Below the pieces are notes generated by a model. The model saw only the letters and a list, made by a program, of their open reading frames with translations, was not told the origin of the DNA and ran no database searches. A DNA stretch of 64,000 nt, from NCBI RefSeq assembly GCF_900183385.1, contig NZ_FXUT01000027.1, positions 16,941 through 80,940 of the forward strand, given 5' to 3'. The stretch comes from Listeria costaricensis (GTDB taxonomy: Bacteria > Bacillota > Bacilli > Lactobacillales > Listeriaceae). Every line of letters begins with the position of its first letter. Position 1 is the stretch's first letter. Positions 57,260-64,000 of this stretch are shown piece after piece. A program made the position numbers and the translations under genes.

Positions 57260-58485
57260 AGAAAGAAATCAATCGCTGGGCTGTTTTAATCGCTTCAATG
57301 GGCGTGCTGCTTTGTACGGGTGCCGTCTATGCTTTTAGTGTTTTTGCCGGGCCGCTGAGCACCACGCAAGGCTGGTCAATGAGTGAGGTCATGATGGCCT
57401 TTACGATCAATGCGGCAATCGGGCCAATTCCAACGATTCTTGGCGGGATCATGACAGATAAAGGAAAAGCCACTTGGGCGATTCTGATCGGCGGTCTCTT
57501 GTTTGGCGTTGGCTTTATGCTGACTGGTTTTGCTACAACGCCTGCTATGCTTTACTTCACATACGGCATACTGGCAGGGCTTGGGCAAGGATTTGCTTAC
57601 TCTGGCTGCCTGAGCAATACGATTCGACTATTTCCAGATAAACGCGGTCTTGCCTCTGGGCTGATTACAGCGGGCATGGGCGGCGCGACAATCATTGCGG
57701 CTCCTGTTGCCAACTGGCTGATTCAAGGCTCCGGCGTACTGAATGCTTTTAAAGTAATGGGGATTGCCTACATCGTGGTGGTCATCATTTGCAGTCTGTT
57801 TATCCGTGTGGCACCGGCTGGCTATGCGCCAAAAGGATTTGTTGCCGCGCAAGGTGGTCAGGCAGCACCTGTTGTGAATGTGCCTTGGACTGGCATGATT
57901 CGCACGGTGACGTTTTATCTGATTCTCTTGATGCTTGGAATTGGGGCGTTCTCAGGACTTATGATCGCTTCCAATGCTTCCTTGATCGGTCAAAATATGT
58001 TCGGACTTTCGGCCGCAGCTGCAGCGGGCTATGTGAGTATTTATTCACTTAGTAACTGTCTGGGTCGTGTCGTTTGGGGCGCTGTATCAGATCGCCTCGG
58101 TCGTGCCAATACCCTGATGATTATTTATGCAGTCATTGCCATCTCGCTATTTGCCCTTGTAGTCTTTGAATCGGTTGCCGGCTTTGCGCTAGGAATTATC
58201 GGTTTAGGCCTCTGCTTTGGCGGTACAATGGGCGTGTTCCCACCGCTTGTCATGGGGAACTTTGGACCGAAAAATCAGGGTGTCAACTACGGAATCGTCT
58301 TTATCGGCTATTCGACAGCGGCATTCTTCGCACCAAAGCTGGCTGTGCAAATGGCTGGTCAAAATGGCGGCGACTTTACGCAAGCCTTTTATATCGCGAT
58401 TGTTTTGGCAGCCGTGGGTCTCATTTTAGACATCGTGTACAAATCACGTGAAAAAAGTAAATCTGTTCAAAAAGAATTAGCTTAG
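57256..58485 (+). CDS. MFS transporter, oxalate/formate antiporter (OFA) family
   Basis: 409 residues with twelve membrane segments. OFA-family features are the AFSVFAGPLSTTQGWS start, the GLGQGFAYSGCLSNTIRLFPDKRGLASGL segment (seen in two overlapping parts), and a central loop of about 25 residues. ATG overlaps the CoA-transferase stop (ATGA). OFA proteins exchange small carboxylates. In this operon it probably imports the acid that the CoA-transferase activates. Confidence 0.9.
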   Translation: MKKEINRWAVLIASMGVLLCTGAVYAFSVFAGPLSTTQGWSMSEVMMAFTINAAIGPIPTILGGIMTDKGKATWAILIGGLLFGVGFMLTGFATTPAMLYFTYGILAGLGQGFAYSGCLSNTIRLFPDKRGLASGLITAGMGGATIIAAPVANWLIQGSGVLNAFKVMGIAYIVVVIICSLFIRVAPAGYAPKGFVAAQGGQAAPVVNVPWTGMIRTVTFYLILLMLGIGAFSGLMIASNASLIGQNMFGLSAAAAAGYVSIYSLSNCLGRVVWGAVSDRLGRANTLMIIYAVIAISLFALVVFESVAGFALGIIGLGLCFGGTMGVFPPLVMGNFGPKNQGVNYGIVFIGYSTAAFFAPKLAVQMAGQNGGDFTQAFYIAIVLAAVGLILDIVYKSREKSKSVQKELA

Positions 58486-58497
58486 GAGGAAATTTTA

Positions 58498-59427
58498 ATG
58501 AGTATTACAGAATTATTAGGAATCAAATATCCAATTTTCCAAGGAGCGATGGCACAAATCGCAACTTATGAACTGGCAGCGGCCGTATCGAATGCCGGAG
58601 GACTAGGAATTATCGCGTCTGGCGGTCTTTCAGCAGATCAGCTTCGCGAACAAATCCAAAAATGCCGTGAAAAAACGGACAAACCTTTTGCTGTTAATTT
58701 GATGCTGATGATGCCAAACTGTCCGGAACTTGTCGACGTGGTTATTGAAGAAGGTGTCCAAGTCGTGACAACCGGTGCCGGAACGCCAAAACCTTTCATG
58801 CCGAAGTTCAAAGAAGCGGGCATCAAAGTCATCCCAGTTATTCCATCCGTTAAAATCGCGCTGAAAATGCAAGAAATGGGCGCTGATGCAGTTGTTGCAG
58901 AAGGTACAGAAGCAGGTGGTCACGTCGGAGAAACCACAACGATGGCCCTTGTCCGCCAAGTTGCCAAAGCAGTCGACATTCCAGTCGTTGCAGCGGGCGG
59001 CATTGCAGACGGTCATGGTGTAGCAGCAGCCTATGCGCTTGGTGCAGTAGGTGTCCAAATCGGCACACTATTCCTTGTAGCAGAAGAATGCCCAGTGCCA
59101 GCCAGCTTTAAAGAAGCCGTTCTAAAAGCCACTGACACTTCTACAACAGTGACAGGTCGACGTGGCGGCGCACCAGTTCGCAGCATCAAAAATCCAATGA
59201 TCGAAAAATATTTGGAACTGGAAAACAACAACGCCACGCGCGATGAGCTGGAAGCATTGACCCTTGGTTCCTTGCGCCGTGCTGTTCATGAGGGCGATGT
59301 GGAAAGCGGCTCCGTAATGGCCGGTCAAATTTGTGGCATGCTGACAGAGATCAAACCCGTTCAAACAATGCTTGACGATCTGATGACAGAAGCACGCGAA
59401 GTACAATCAGCACTTGTGATTGGTTGA
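58498..59427 (+). CDS. FabK / nitronate monooxygenase-family flavoprotein
   Basis: 309 residues with TTAGGAGG upstream of ATG. It is a TIM-barrel FMN enzyme: PIFQGAMAQIA (FMN phosphate region), GGLGIIASGG, VVTTGAG, EGTEAGGHVG with the conserved His, then AAGGIADG and IGTLFLVAEE. The sequence is closer to the FabK enoyl-ACP reductase II style than to nitroalkane oxidases. It is the third gene of the sigma-54 operon, so it may act on a CoA- or ACP-bound enoyl intermediate of the acid taken up. A nitronate monooxygenase role is the common automatic label. Confidence 0.85.
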   Translation: MSITELLGIKYPIFQGAMAQIATYELAAAVSNAGGLGIIASGGLSADQLREQIQKCREKTDKPFAVNLMLMMPNCPELVDVVIEEGVQVVTTGAGTPKPFMPKFKEAGIKVIPVIPSVKIALKMQEMGADAVVAEGTEAGGHVGETTTMALVRQVAKAVDIPVVAAGGIADGHGVAAAYALGAVGVQIGTLFLVAEECPVPASFKEAVLKATDTSTTVTGRRGGAPVRSIKNPMIEKYLELENNNATRDELEALTLGSLRRAVHEGDVESGSVMAGQICGMLTEIKPVQTMLDDLMTEAREVQSALVIG

Positions 59428-59728
59428 TAAATATGCTGTTTTTGAATGTCCCACCTGCCCCAATGTTCTCCCATTTTAAAATTAAGAAAAGGAGAAGGGG
59501 CATATGTGAAGGAACTTACTCGAATAGAACGATAATGGGATTGAGAAAGATATCTGGTTGTAGCCACTCTAGTCAGGATTAGCAAAAGATTCGATAGCTT
59601 TTTAATCAGTTGTTTTATGTAGTATTTAATTTTCCCAAAATCTGACATTGATTAATACTAGGCTTTGCTTAAGAATCGATAAAATATTTTTAAAATATAA
59701 TTGATACAGTGCTCCTCATAAAGTTGAC

Positions 59729-59800
59729 GGAGAAAAAATTTATACGGCGACTTTAGCTCGACAGACTGGCTATCTCAGGCGTACTTTAATGTAATTCGAT
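59729..59800 (+). repeat. Dispersed hairpin repeat, copy 2
   Basis: A diverged copy of 49529-59600-type element at 49529-49600: GGAGAAAA, TACGGCGAC / GGCGTA arms, TAGCTC, AGAC and TTTAATGTAAT occur in the same order. It lies in the non-coding region after the flavoprotein gene. Confidence 0.55.
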
Positions 59801-59872
59801 TATAATAAAAAATGAATATAATCCTCAGCATCCGCAATGAATGAAGTGTAATCTGTATACTTATTGAGATAA

Positions 59873-59918
59873 AGGGAGTGCAAACAATGATCCTAGGATT
59901 CATTATTTACACTCCCCT
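59873..59918. repeat. Long imperfect palindrome
   Basis: GGGAGTGCAAACAATGA and TCATTATTTACACTCCC form a 17-bp stem with two mismatches around TCCTAGGAT. No clear T run follows on either strand, although the minus side has CCCTTTAT. It may be a bidirectional terminator or a binding/recombination site. Confidence 0.5.
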
Positions 59919-60271
59919 TGTCGATTCCTTTGAGAATCGTGTGATGTATTATACTTTTATTTCTTAATTACACATTTTTCTTGACAAGCCTGAGATAAAA
60001 GGGCTCTACTCTCTGTATGTAGTCGCTTGTTTTCTAACTTTAATTAATCAAGTTCAGGAGCTCTACCAGTAACTTTTTACATCCTCGACCATGGTCCTGT
60101 AATTCTACTTCCACGTATTCTTGATGTCTTTAAATCCAGCTCATTACCATAAATTTTATATTGGATATTATAAAACTCCCAACATAGTGAACTAGAATTT
60201 TTATTTTTCTAGTACCAACTATATTAGGAGTACTTTATTTTACAAGGATTTTCAGGAAAATATTATTTTAC

Positions 60272-60397
60272 TTAATGTTTTTTGTCTTGATGATTTTTTA
60301 AAGTTTTTCCAGCTTTGGATTTTGCCGAGTTACTAGTGTTTTTTGAAGAAAGTATTTTACCTGCTTTCCCAACTTTACCTCCACTATGTTTAGTCAT
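60272..60397 (-). CDS. 41-residue basic Gly/Lys/Ser-rich protein
   Basis: ATG 60397 is preceded by AGAGGTGG at a 6-bp distance, a good ribosome site, and the frame ends with TAA at 60272. The product is very basic, with repeated GK/AK/SK text (KHSGGKVGKAGKILSS, then SAKSKAGKTL) and no hydrophobic segment. It lies 97 bp after the S8 protease gene on the same strand, so it may belong to the same unit. Small proteins of this GGK...SKAGKTL style occur in many genomes without known function. It could be a DNA- or RNA-binding accessory protein, or a protease target (speculative). Confidence 0.65.
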   Translation of the reverse strand: MTKHSGGKVGKAGKILSSKNTSNSAKSKAGKTLKNHQDKKH

Positions 60398-60494
60398 GTT
60401 TTACCACCTCTTTTCTCAGTTGAAATTTGTGAAACTATATAAAAATGTTATTCACAATATTGAGCGATATTTTTATTATCGTATTTGTATATAT

Positions 60495-62726
60495 TTATTC
60501 GAAGTCTATACTTTCATTAGCTGTTTGGTAAATATCAATTCTATTTTCTACATTAATTCTATTTACTAGCCAACCTTTTAAACTACACTGCTGGATGAAG
60601 TCATCAATTCTATTGACACCATTAATTTCTTTCAATGTAACTACAACACCAAAACGAATATTTTCGCCATCATTAGCATTTAATCGCTCTTTGGTTTTAA
60701 TACTCATTCCCCAAAGTCTGTTTTCATATACTTTTTTTGCTTGTGATTTAGGAGTGTATTTTTCACTAATGTGCTTAATATTATCCCATTTTCGAAAAAC
60801 TTTTCTAGCATCTTCCTCATATAGGTAATGTGTTTCTTCTTCAATACTTTGTTTGTTTTTATTAATGCTATCTAATTTGTCCTTATTATTAATTCGTCCA
60901 AAATATATATCCAATTCTGTGTTTGTATAATCTACACCCTGATTTCTTGAACATTTTGGAAAGTAACATAAAGTGGCTTTTGCAACATAAGGATATTTAT
61001 CATTATGGATGGGAACTGGGAAATTGTAGTTGAAAGTGTCATATTTTTCTGATACTCCAGTTACTAGAAAACGAATTTCATCGTCAGGAGACTGGATTAT
61101 ATCCTCTATTCTGATTGGAACAACGCCATGTCCAATTAAAGATAATTTTTCAAAATTAGAGTTGTTTTGCCAGCCGATAGCAGAGTCAATTAGTAAAGCT
61201 TTAGCAATTTCTTTACTTAGTCCTATGATATCAATCAGGTAAGAGAGTTTTCGAGCAATCCATGGTGCAGCATAAGAGGTGCCAGTTACATAAGCTTTAC
61301 CTAAAGGTTCACAAACTGTCATATAGTTATCAGTAGTCCCCCCATAATAACTAACATCAGGTTTTGTAAAGAAAGAGAGGACTACTCCTTGCCGAGTATA
61401 ATCAGCGGGTTGTTTATCTAGACTGACAGAGTTTACAATCATTGAATTAATGGAATCTGCTGGTGCACCAATTCTTTTTTCAGGTTCACTGGATTTTTTG
61501 TTTGTACCAGCAATTACAAAGATGACATCATTTTCAAACTGGATTTGATCAAGAATAGCAGCTTCCGCAGAAATAAAATTCCTATTCGTTTCTTCGTTAG
61601 AACCCAAGGAAAGATTCCAAACACGGATATCTTTATTGCTAGCTATGATTTCTTTAATTGATCGAATAATTGTAAATGAATTGAAGGCTCTTTGAGTAGC
61701 TACACCAAAATGTCTAACTTTAAATCTACCACACCCATCGTCTAATAAAGGGTTAATGCTTGGACCGTCTACAATTAATGAACTAACAGCTGTACCATGC
61801 CTGTAATCCTCAGGCTCTATGGGGATATGTGGATCAATCATATTATGAAATTCTACCCAGTCACTATAATAAACACGTTCATCAAATAAAGTATCTATAA
61901 CACCAATTATTGGCTCGTCCTTAGGTTTCGGAATTATTGATGTGTCAGAATGAAAAGTTTCTATAAAATCACTTGGGGCTAGTTCTGTTAAATTTTCTGT
62001 AGCCATTGAAATAAGATAGGGGGCTTTTTGTATAAGAATTTCTAAATAGTTTGTATCAAGTAGGATTGTTGTGTCATTAATAATTTGATCATTAAAAATT
62101 TTTATACCTAATTTATTCAAAAGTGCTTGGGTATCATTACCAGTGTCATATATAGTTACAATAGAGTTCTTTTTTAAATCAAAATCACTATTCTCAATGT
62201 CAAATCTTTCTAAGTAATAAGAATCAACAATTATTTTTCGAAAAGATGATTTTGTAATTCCGTATGATTGAAAATTTATATGATCTAAACTTCCTTTAGG
62301 ATTGAGAATACTATCATTAATTTTACTACCGAATTCAGCATTCAAAACTTTTAGAGCTTTTTCCCCTTTTGATATAGCTTCTTTTATGGCTTCAATAGGA
62401 ACGTAATGAGTGATAATGTGTTTTTTCTTTTTCCCAGTTGAAAATTTGGCGCCAACAATAGCCTCGTTAGGAGCTTTTCCTTTGTAAGATAGAAATTCAC
62501 TAATTCTATTACTTTTAGCAGCAATCTTTATATAATAAGCACTCACTAAACCGCCATTAAAGATAGTTTGTGTACTCCAGAATCTTTCCATTTCAATTAA
62601 ATCATTGCACAAACTTTCAATTTTTGAACTGGTAACAACTGCTCCTTTAGGTAAATTCGGAACAGGCGGACCGGAGTCACGAGACTTTTGTTCAAATCTT
62701 CCTTTTAATTGTAAAATATCATTCAT
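60495..62726 (-). CDS. Cytoplasmic S8 (subtilisin-like) serine protease paired with AAA ATPase
   Basis: 743 residues with AAGGAGGG before ATG 62726. The catalytic triad is intact: Asp near 274 (IIGVIDTLF), His near 310 (YRHGTAVSS) and Ser near 480 (VTGTSYAAPW). The oxyanion Asn is probably in VIAGTNK. About 250 N-terminal residues precede the protease and about 200 follow. There is no signal peptide or membrane helix, so it works in the cytoplasm. Its start codon is 1 bp after the stop of the AAA-gene tail, so the two are coupled. S8 protease/AAA pairs are widespread mobile gene modules of unclear role. Defence is plausible but unproven. Confidence 0.88.
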   Translation of the reverse strand: MNDILQLKGRFEQKSRDSGPPVPNLPKGAVVTSSKIESLCNDLIEMERFWSTQTIFNGGLVSAYYIKIAAKSNRISEFLSYKGKAPNEAIVGAKFSTGKKKKHIITHYVPIEAIKEAISKGEKALKVLNAEFGSKINDSILNPKGSLDHINFQSYGITKSSFRKIIVDSYYLERFDIENSDFDLKKNSIVTIYDTGNDTQALLNKLGIKIFNDQIINDTTILLDTNYLEILIQKAPYLISMATENLTELAPSDFIETFHSDTSIIPKPKDEPIIGVIDTLFDERVYYSDWVEFHNMIDPHIPIEPEDYRHGTAVSSLIVDGPSINPLLDDGCGRFKVRHFGVATQRAFNSFTIIRSIKEIIASNKDIRVWNLSLGSNEETNRNFISAEAAILDQIQFENDVIFVIAGTNKKSSEPEKRIGAPADSINSMIVNSVSLDKQPADYTRQGVVLSFFTKPDVSYYGGTTDNYMTVCEPLGKAYVTGTSYAAPWIARKLSYLIDIIGLSKEIAKALLIDSAIGWQNNSNFEKLSLIGHGVVPIRIEDIIQSPDDEIRFLVTGVSEKYDTFNYNFPVPIHNDKYPYVAKATLCYFPKCSRNQGVDYTNTELDIYFGRINNKDKLDSINKNKQSIEEETHYLYEEDARKVFRKWDNIKHISEKYTPKSQAKKVYENRLWGMSIKTKERLNANDGENIRFGVVVTLKEINGVNRIDDFIQQCSLKGWLVNRINVENRIDIYQTANESIDFE

Positions 62727-62727
62727 T

Positions 62728-62961
62728 TTAACCCTCCTTTAGCTCTCTTGAGACTTGGCTTTTAGATATGCCAGTCAATACTTCGATCTCTCTAACAGTA
62801 AACCCCATATTCTGAAGCTCTTTTAAGTCGATATTATTAGGATTTTTTACAATATATTTTAGTAACCTTTTTAGATAGTCAAATTCATTTGTTGGATCGC
62901 TGAAAGCAAGAGATATTCTAATAATATTTTTCAATTCTCCAGGGCTTGGAATTTCTTTCAT
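62728..62961 (-). pseudogene. C-terminal part of the AAA ATPase (lid, sensor 2, HTH) after an in-frame stop
   Basis: A 77-residue reading begins at ATG 62961 without a ribosome site. It is in exactly the same frame as the upstream ATPase, separated by one TAA (62979-62977) and five sense codons. It starts with IPSPGELKNIIR, the sensor-2 and lid sequence that an AAA protein needs and that the upstream reading lacks. It ends with an HTH-like segment (TVREIEVLTGISKSQVSREL). It is therefore the continuation of the ATPase gene, not a separate regulator. The protease gene's ribosome site lies in its last codons. Confidence 0.8.
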
Positions 62962-62976
62962 ATTTCTAATTATTTT

Positions 62977-63768
62977 TTAGAATAATTTCATATCTCTTCC
63001 AGCGTTTTTGAATTTTTTCAAAAGGGAGTTCAACATAATTTCAGCTATTTCTATTAAGTCTTTTCTTTCATATCTATTAAAGTCAATCACAGAATCAAAT
63101 CTTCTTGTCAATGCTTTATCAAATTTTTCATATAGATTAGTTGTAGCAATTAGAACAACCTCTTCATTAAGCTTGTCTAATTCCTTTAATACAGTAGAGG
63201 TGACACGCCCCATTTCTCTTAAATCGTTGGAGTTAACTCTATCAAGAGCTATAGCATCTATTTCATCAAATAATATTAATATTTTTGATGGATGTGTTAA
63301 ATGATTTATTTCATTAAATACTGAAACTATATTTTTAGCTGTTTGCCCCATTTTACTATCAATTAATTCGCTGAATTCGACCATATATAGCTGTCTATCT
63401 AATAATCGTGCGATTTGTTTAACTGACTCTGTTTTCCCAGTGCCAGGAGCACCTTCGAAAAGGAACTTATTTATTCCTATGTGATGGTTTACTGCATTTA
63501 TGATGCCGCGAATATCTTCTGTTATTGATTCGGGAAGTGGAAGTGGATCATCATTAGGGCCGACTTTTTTGAAGTATAAACTTTCAAATGCCGCACTTTG
63601 AGGAATAAAAGTATTTGCAGTAGATAACAAACTCATAATATATTCAGATAGTTGGTGATCACCTATTGAATCGAAATATCGTGCAATTTCTATTGCTTCA
63701 TTTCTAAATAGGGCATCATTTTTTTCTGAATGATATTTAATTAAATTTAAGACATTCTGTTTCTTCAT
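62977..63768 (-). CDS. AAA-family ATPase, truncated by in-frame TAA
   Basis: 263 residues with AGGAAGTGA ahead of ATG 63768. A helical N-terminal domain (about 1-85) precedes the AAA core: Walker A EGAPGTGKTE (about 102), Walker B ILILFDEIDAI, sensor 1 VLIATTNLYEKFD and Arg finger ALTRRFD. The reading stops just before the lid subdomain. The missing lid, with sensor 2, follows in the same frame after one TAA. Without it ATP hydrolysis or oligomerisation would probably fail. With readthrough the protein would have about 346 residues. It is the first gene of the AAA-S8 unit. Confidence 0.85.
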   Translation of the reverse strand: MKKQNVLNLIKYHSEKNDALFRNEAIEIARYFDSIGDHQLSEYIMSLLSTANTFIPQSAAFESLYFKKVGPNDDPLPLPESITEDIRGIINAVNHHIGINKFLFEGAPGTGKTESVKQIARLLDRQLYMVEFSELIDSKMGQTAKNIVSVFNEINHLTHPSKILILFDEIDAIALDRVNSNDLREMGRVTSTVLKELDKLNEEVVLIATTNLYEKFDKALTRRFDSVIDFNRYERKDLIEIAEIMLNSLLKKFKNAGRDMKLF

Positions 63769-63794
63769 AATTAAATCACTTCCTTCCTAAATAT

Positions 63795-63839
63795 ATTATA
63801 GCACAACTTGGGACAAAAACAATATAAATGGGACGAAAA
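63795..63839 (-). promoter_or_regulatory. Promoter of the AAA-S8 operon with direct repeat
   Basis: On the minus strand, -35 TTGTTT (63817-63822), a 16-bp spacer and -10 TATAAT (63795-63800). On the plus strand TGGGACAAAAA (63809-63819) and TGGGACGAAAA (63829-63839) repeat with a 20-bp period. The -35 box lies at the edge of one copy and between both, so this is a likely operator. Confidence 0.6.
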
Positions 63840-64000
63840 TTAAAAAGCTTGTAATGTGATCAAAAGGATTGAGCTAGTACTCAAATAGATAATGCACAAA
63901 TACTGTTTCTATTTTTAGATAGTTGTGGAAACAAAATAATAAGCTAAACTTCATTTGAAAAGAATTTGATCTTTAGTTATTATTGAAATAATAACAATAT

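Larger units (their letters stand above)
59428..60271. other. Intergenic region with hairpins and possible gene remnant
   Basis: 844 bp. It contains a hairpin TGCCCC-N4-TTCTCC / GGAGAA-GGGGCA (59455-59503), repeat copy 2 (59729-59800) and a 46-bp palindrome (59873-59918). On the minus strand, 60148 to 59957 reads as protein-like text (NELDLKTSRIRG, LKLENKRLHTES) interrupted by two stops, a possible decayed gene that I cannot name. No intact gene is seen. Confidence 0.45.

Overview
The window looks like a chromosomal segment of a low-GC Gram-positive bacterium of the Listeriaceae (Listeria sensu lato). The reasons are the classic walR-walK-yycH-yycI-yycJ-htrA-rlmH block, a SAM-riboswitch-controlled metQ-metN-metI operon next to an aminotransferase just upstream of it (the order I recall from Listeria), and a sigma-54 activator next to a CoA-transferase and an OFA-type transporter, also a Listeria arrangement. 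Family assignments rest on motifs and recalled family features. No search was run.

Layout. 1-5.3 kb: methionine uptake (metQNI, minus strand, SAM-I riboswitch) with an omega-amidase-like hydrolase and an aminotransferase, then tRNA-Asp. 5.3-10.7 kb: a sucrose-type catabolic operon (LacI regulator, GH32 hydrolase, PTS EIIBCA, Nif3-like protein) with phased palindromic operators, sitting between the tRNA and walR. 11.1-20.4 kb: the essential WalRK cell-wall two-component locus, HtrA, a DJ-1/PfpI protein and rlmH. Between the last two lies an 0.5 kb cluster of DnaA boxes. 20.5-27.0 kb: an accessory island directly after rlmH with two probable modification-dependent restriction enzymes (Mrr; MrcB-N plus DUF3883), an internally deleted ATPase, a TcaA-like gene broken at an A7 run, and a soluble PAS-MCP protein. 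27.2-28.0 kb: a carboxymuconolactone decarboxylase-cupin pair behind a MerR-type promoter.

28.4-33.4 kb and 42.4-49.4 kb: AT-rich glycopolymer genes (pyruvyl transferase, four CDP-glycerol glycerophosphotransferase-type proteins, two of them fusions, and a TagD homologue with altered active-site motifs). 33.5-35.4 kb: a DUF2975/Xre pair and CorA. 35.5-41.6 kb: a second sugar locus (HAD phosphatase, AraC regulator, PTS EIIBC, intracellular GH106-like rhamnosidase). 49.8-54 kb: an ABC exporter and a membrane J-like protein. 54-59.4 kb: a sigma-54 regulator and its target operon (CoA-transferase, OFA transporter, FabK/NMO-like flavoprotein) with a consensus -24/-12 promoter. 60.2-63.8 kb: on the minus strand, an AAA ATPase (split by an in-frame stop), a cytoplasmic subtilisin-like protease and a 41-residue basic protein. 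This is the best candidate for a poorly described, possibly defensive, system.

The window ends inside or beside an accessory region at both the rlmH and the AAA/S8 loci. Core blocks are visibly richer in GC than the glycopolymer and AAA/S8 blocks, which suggests that the latter were acquired.
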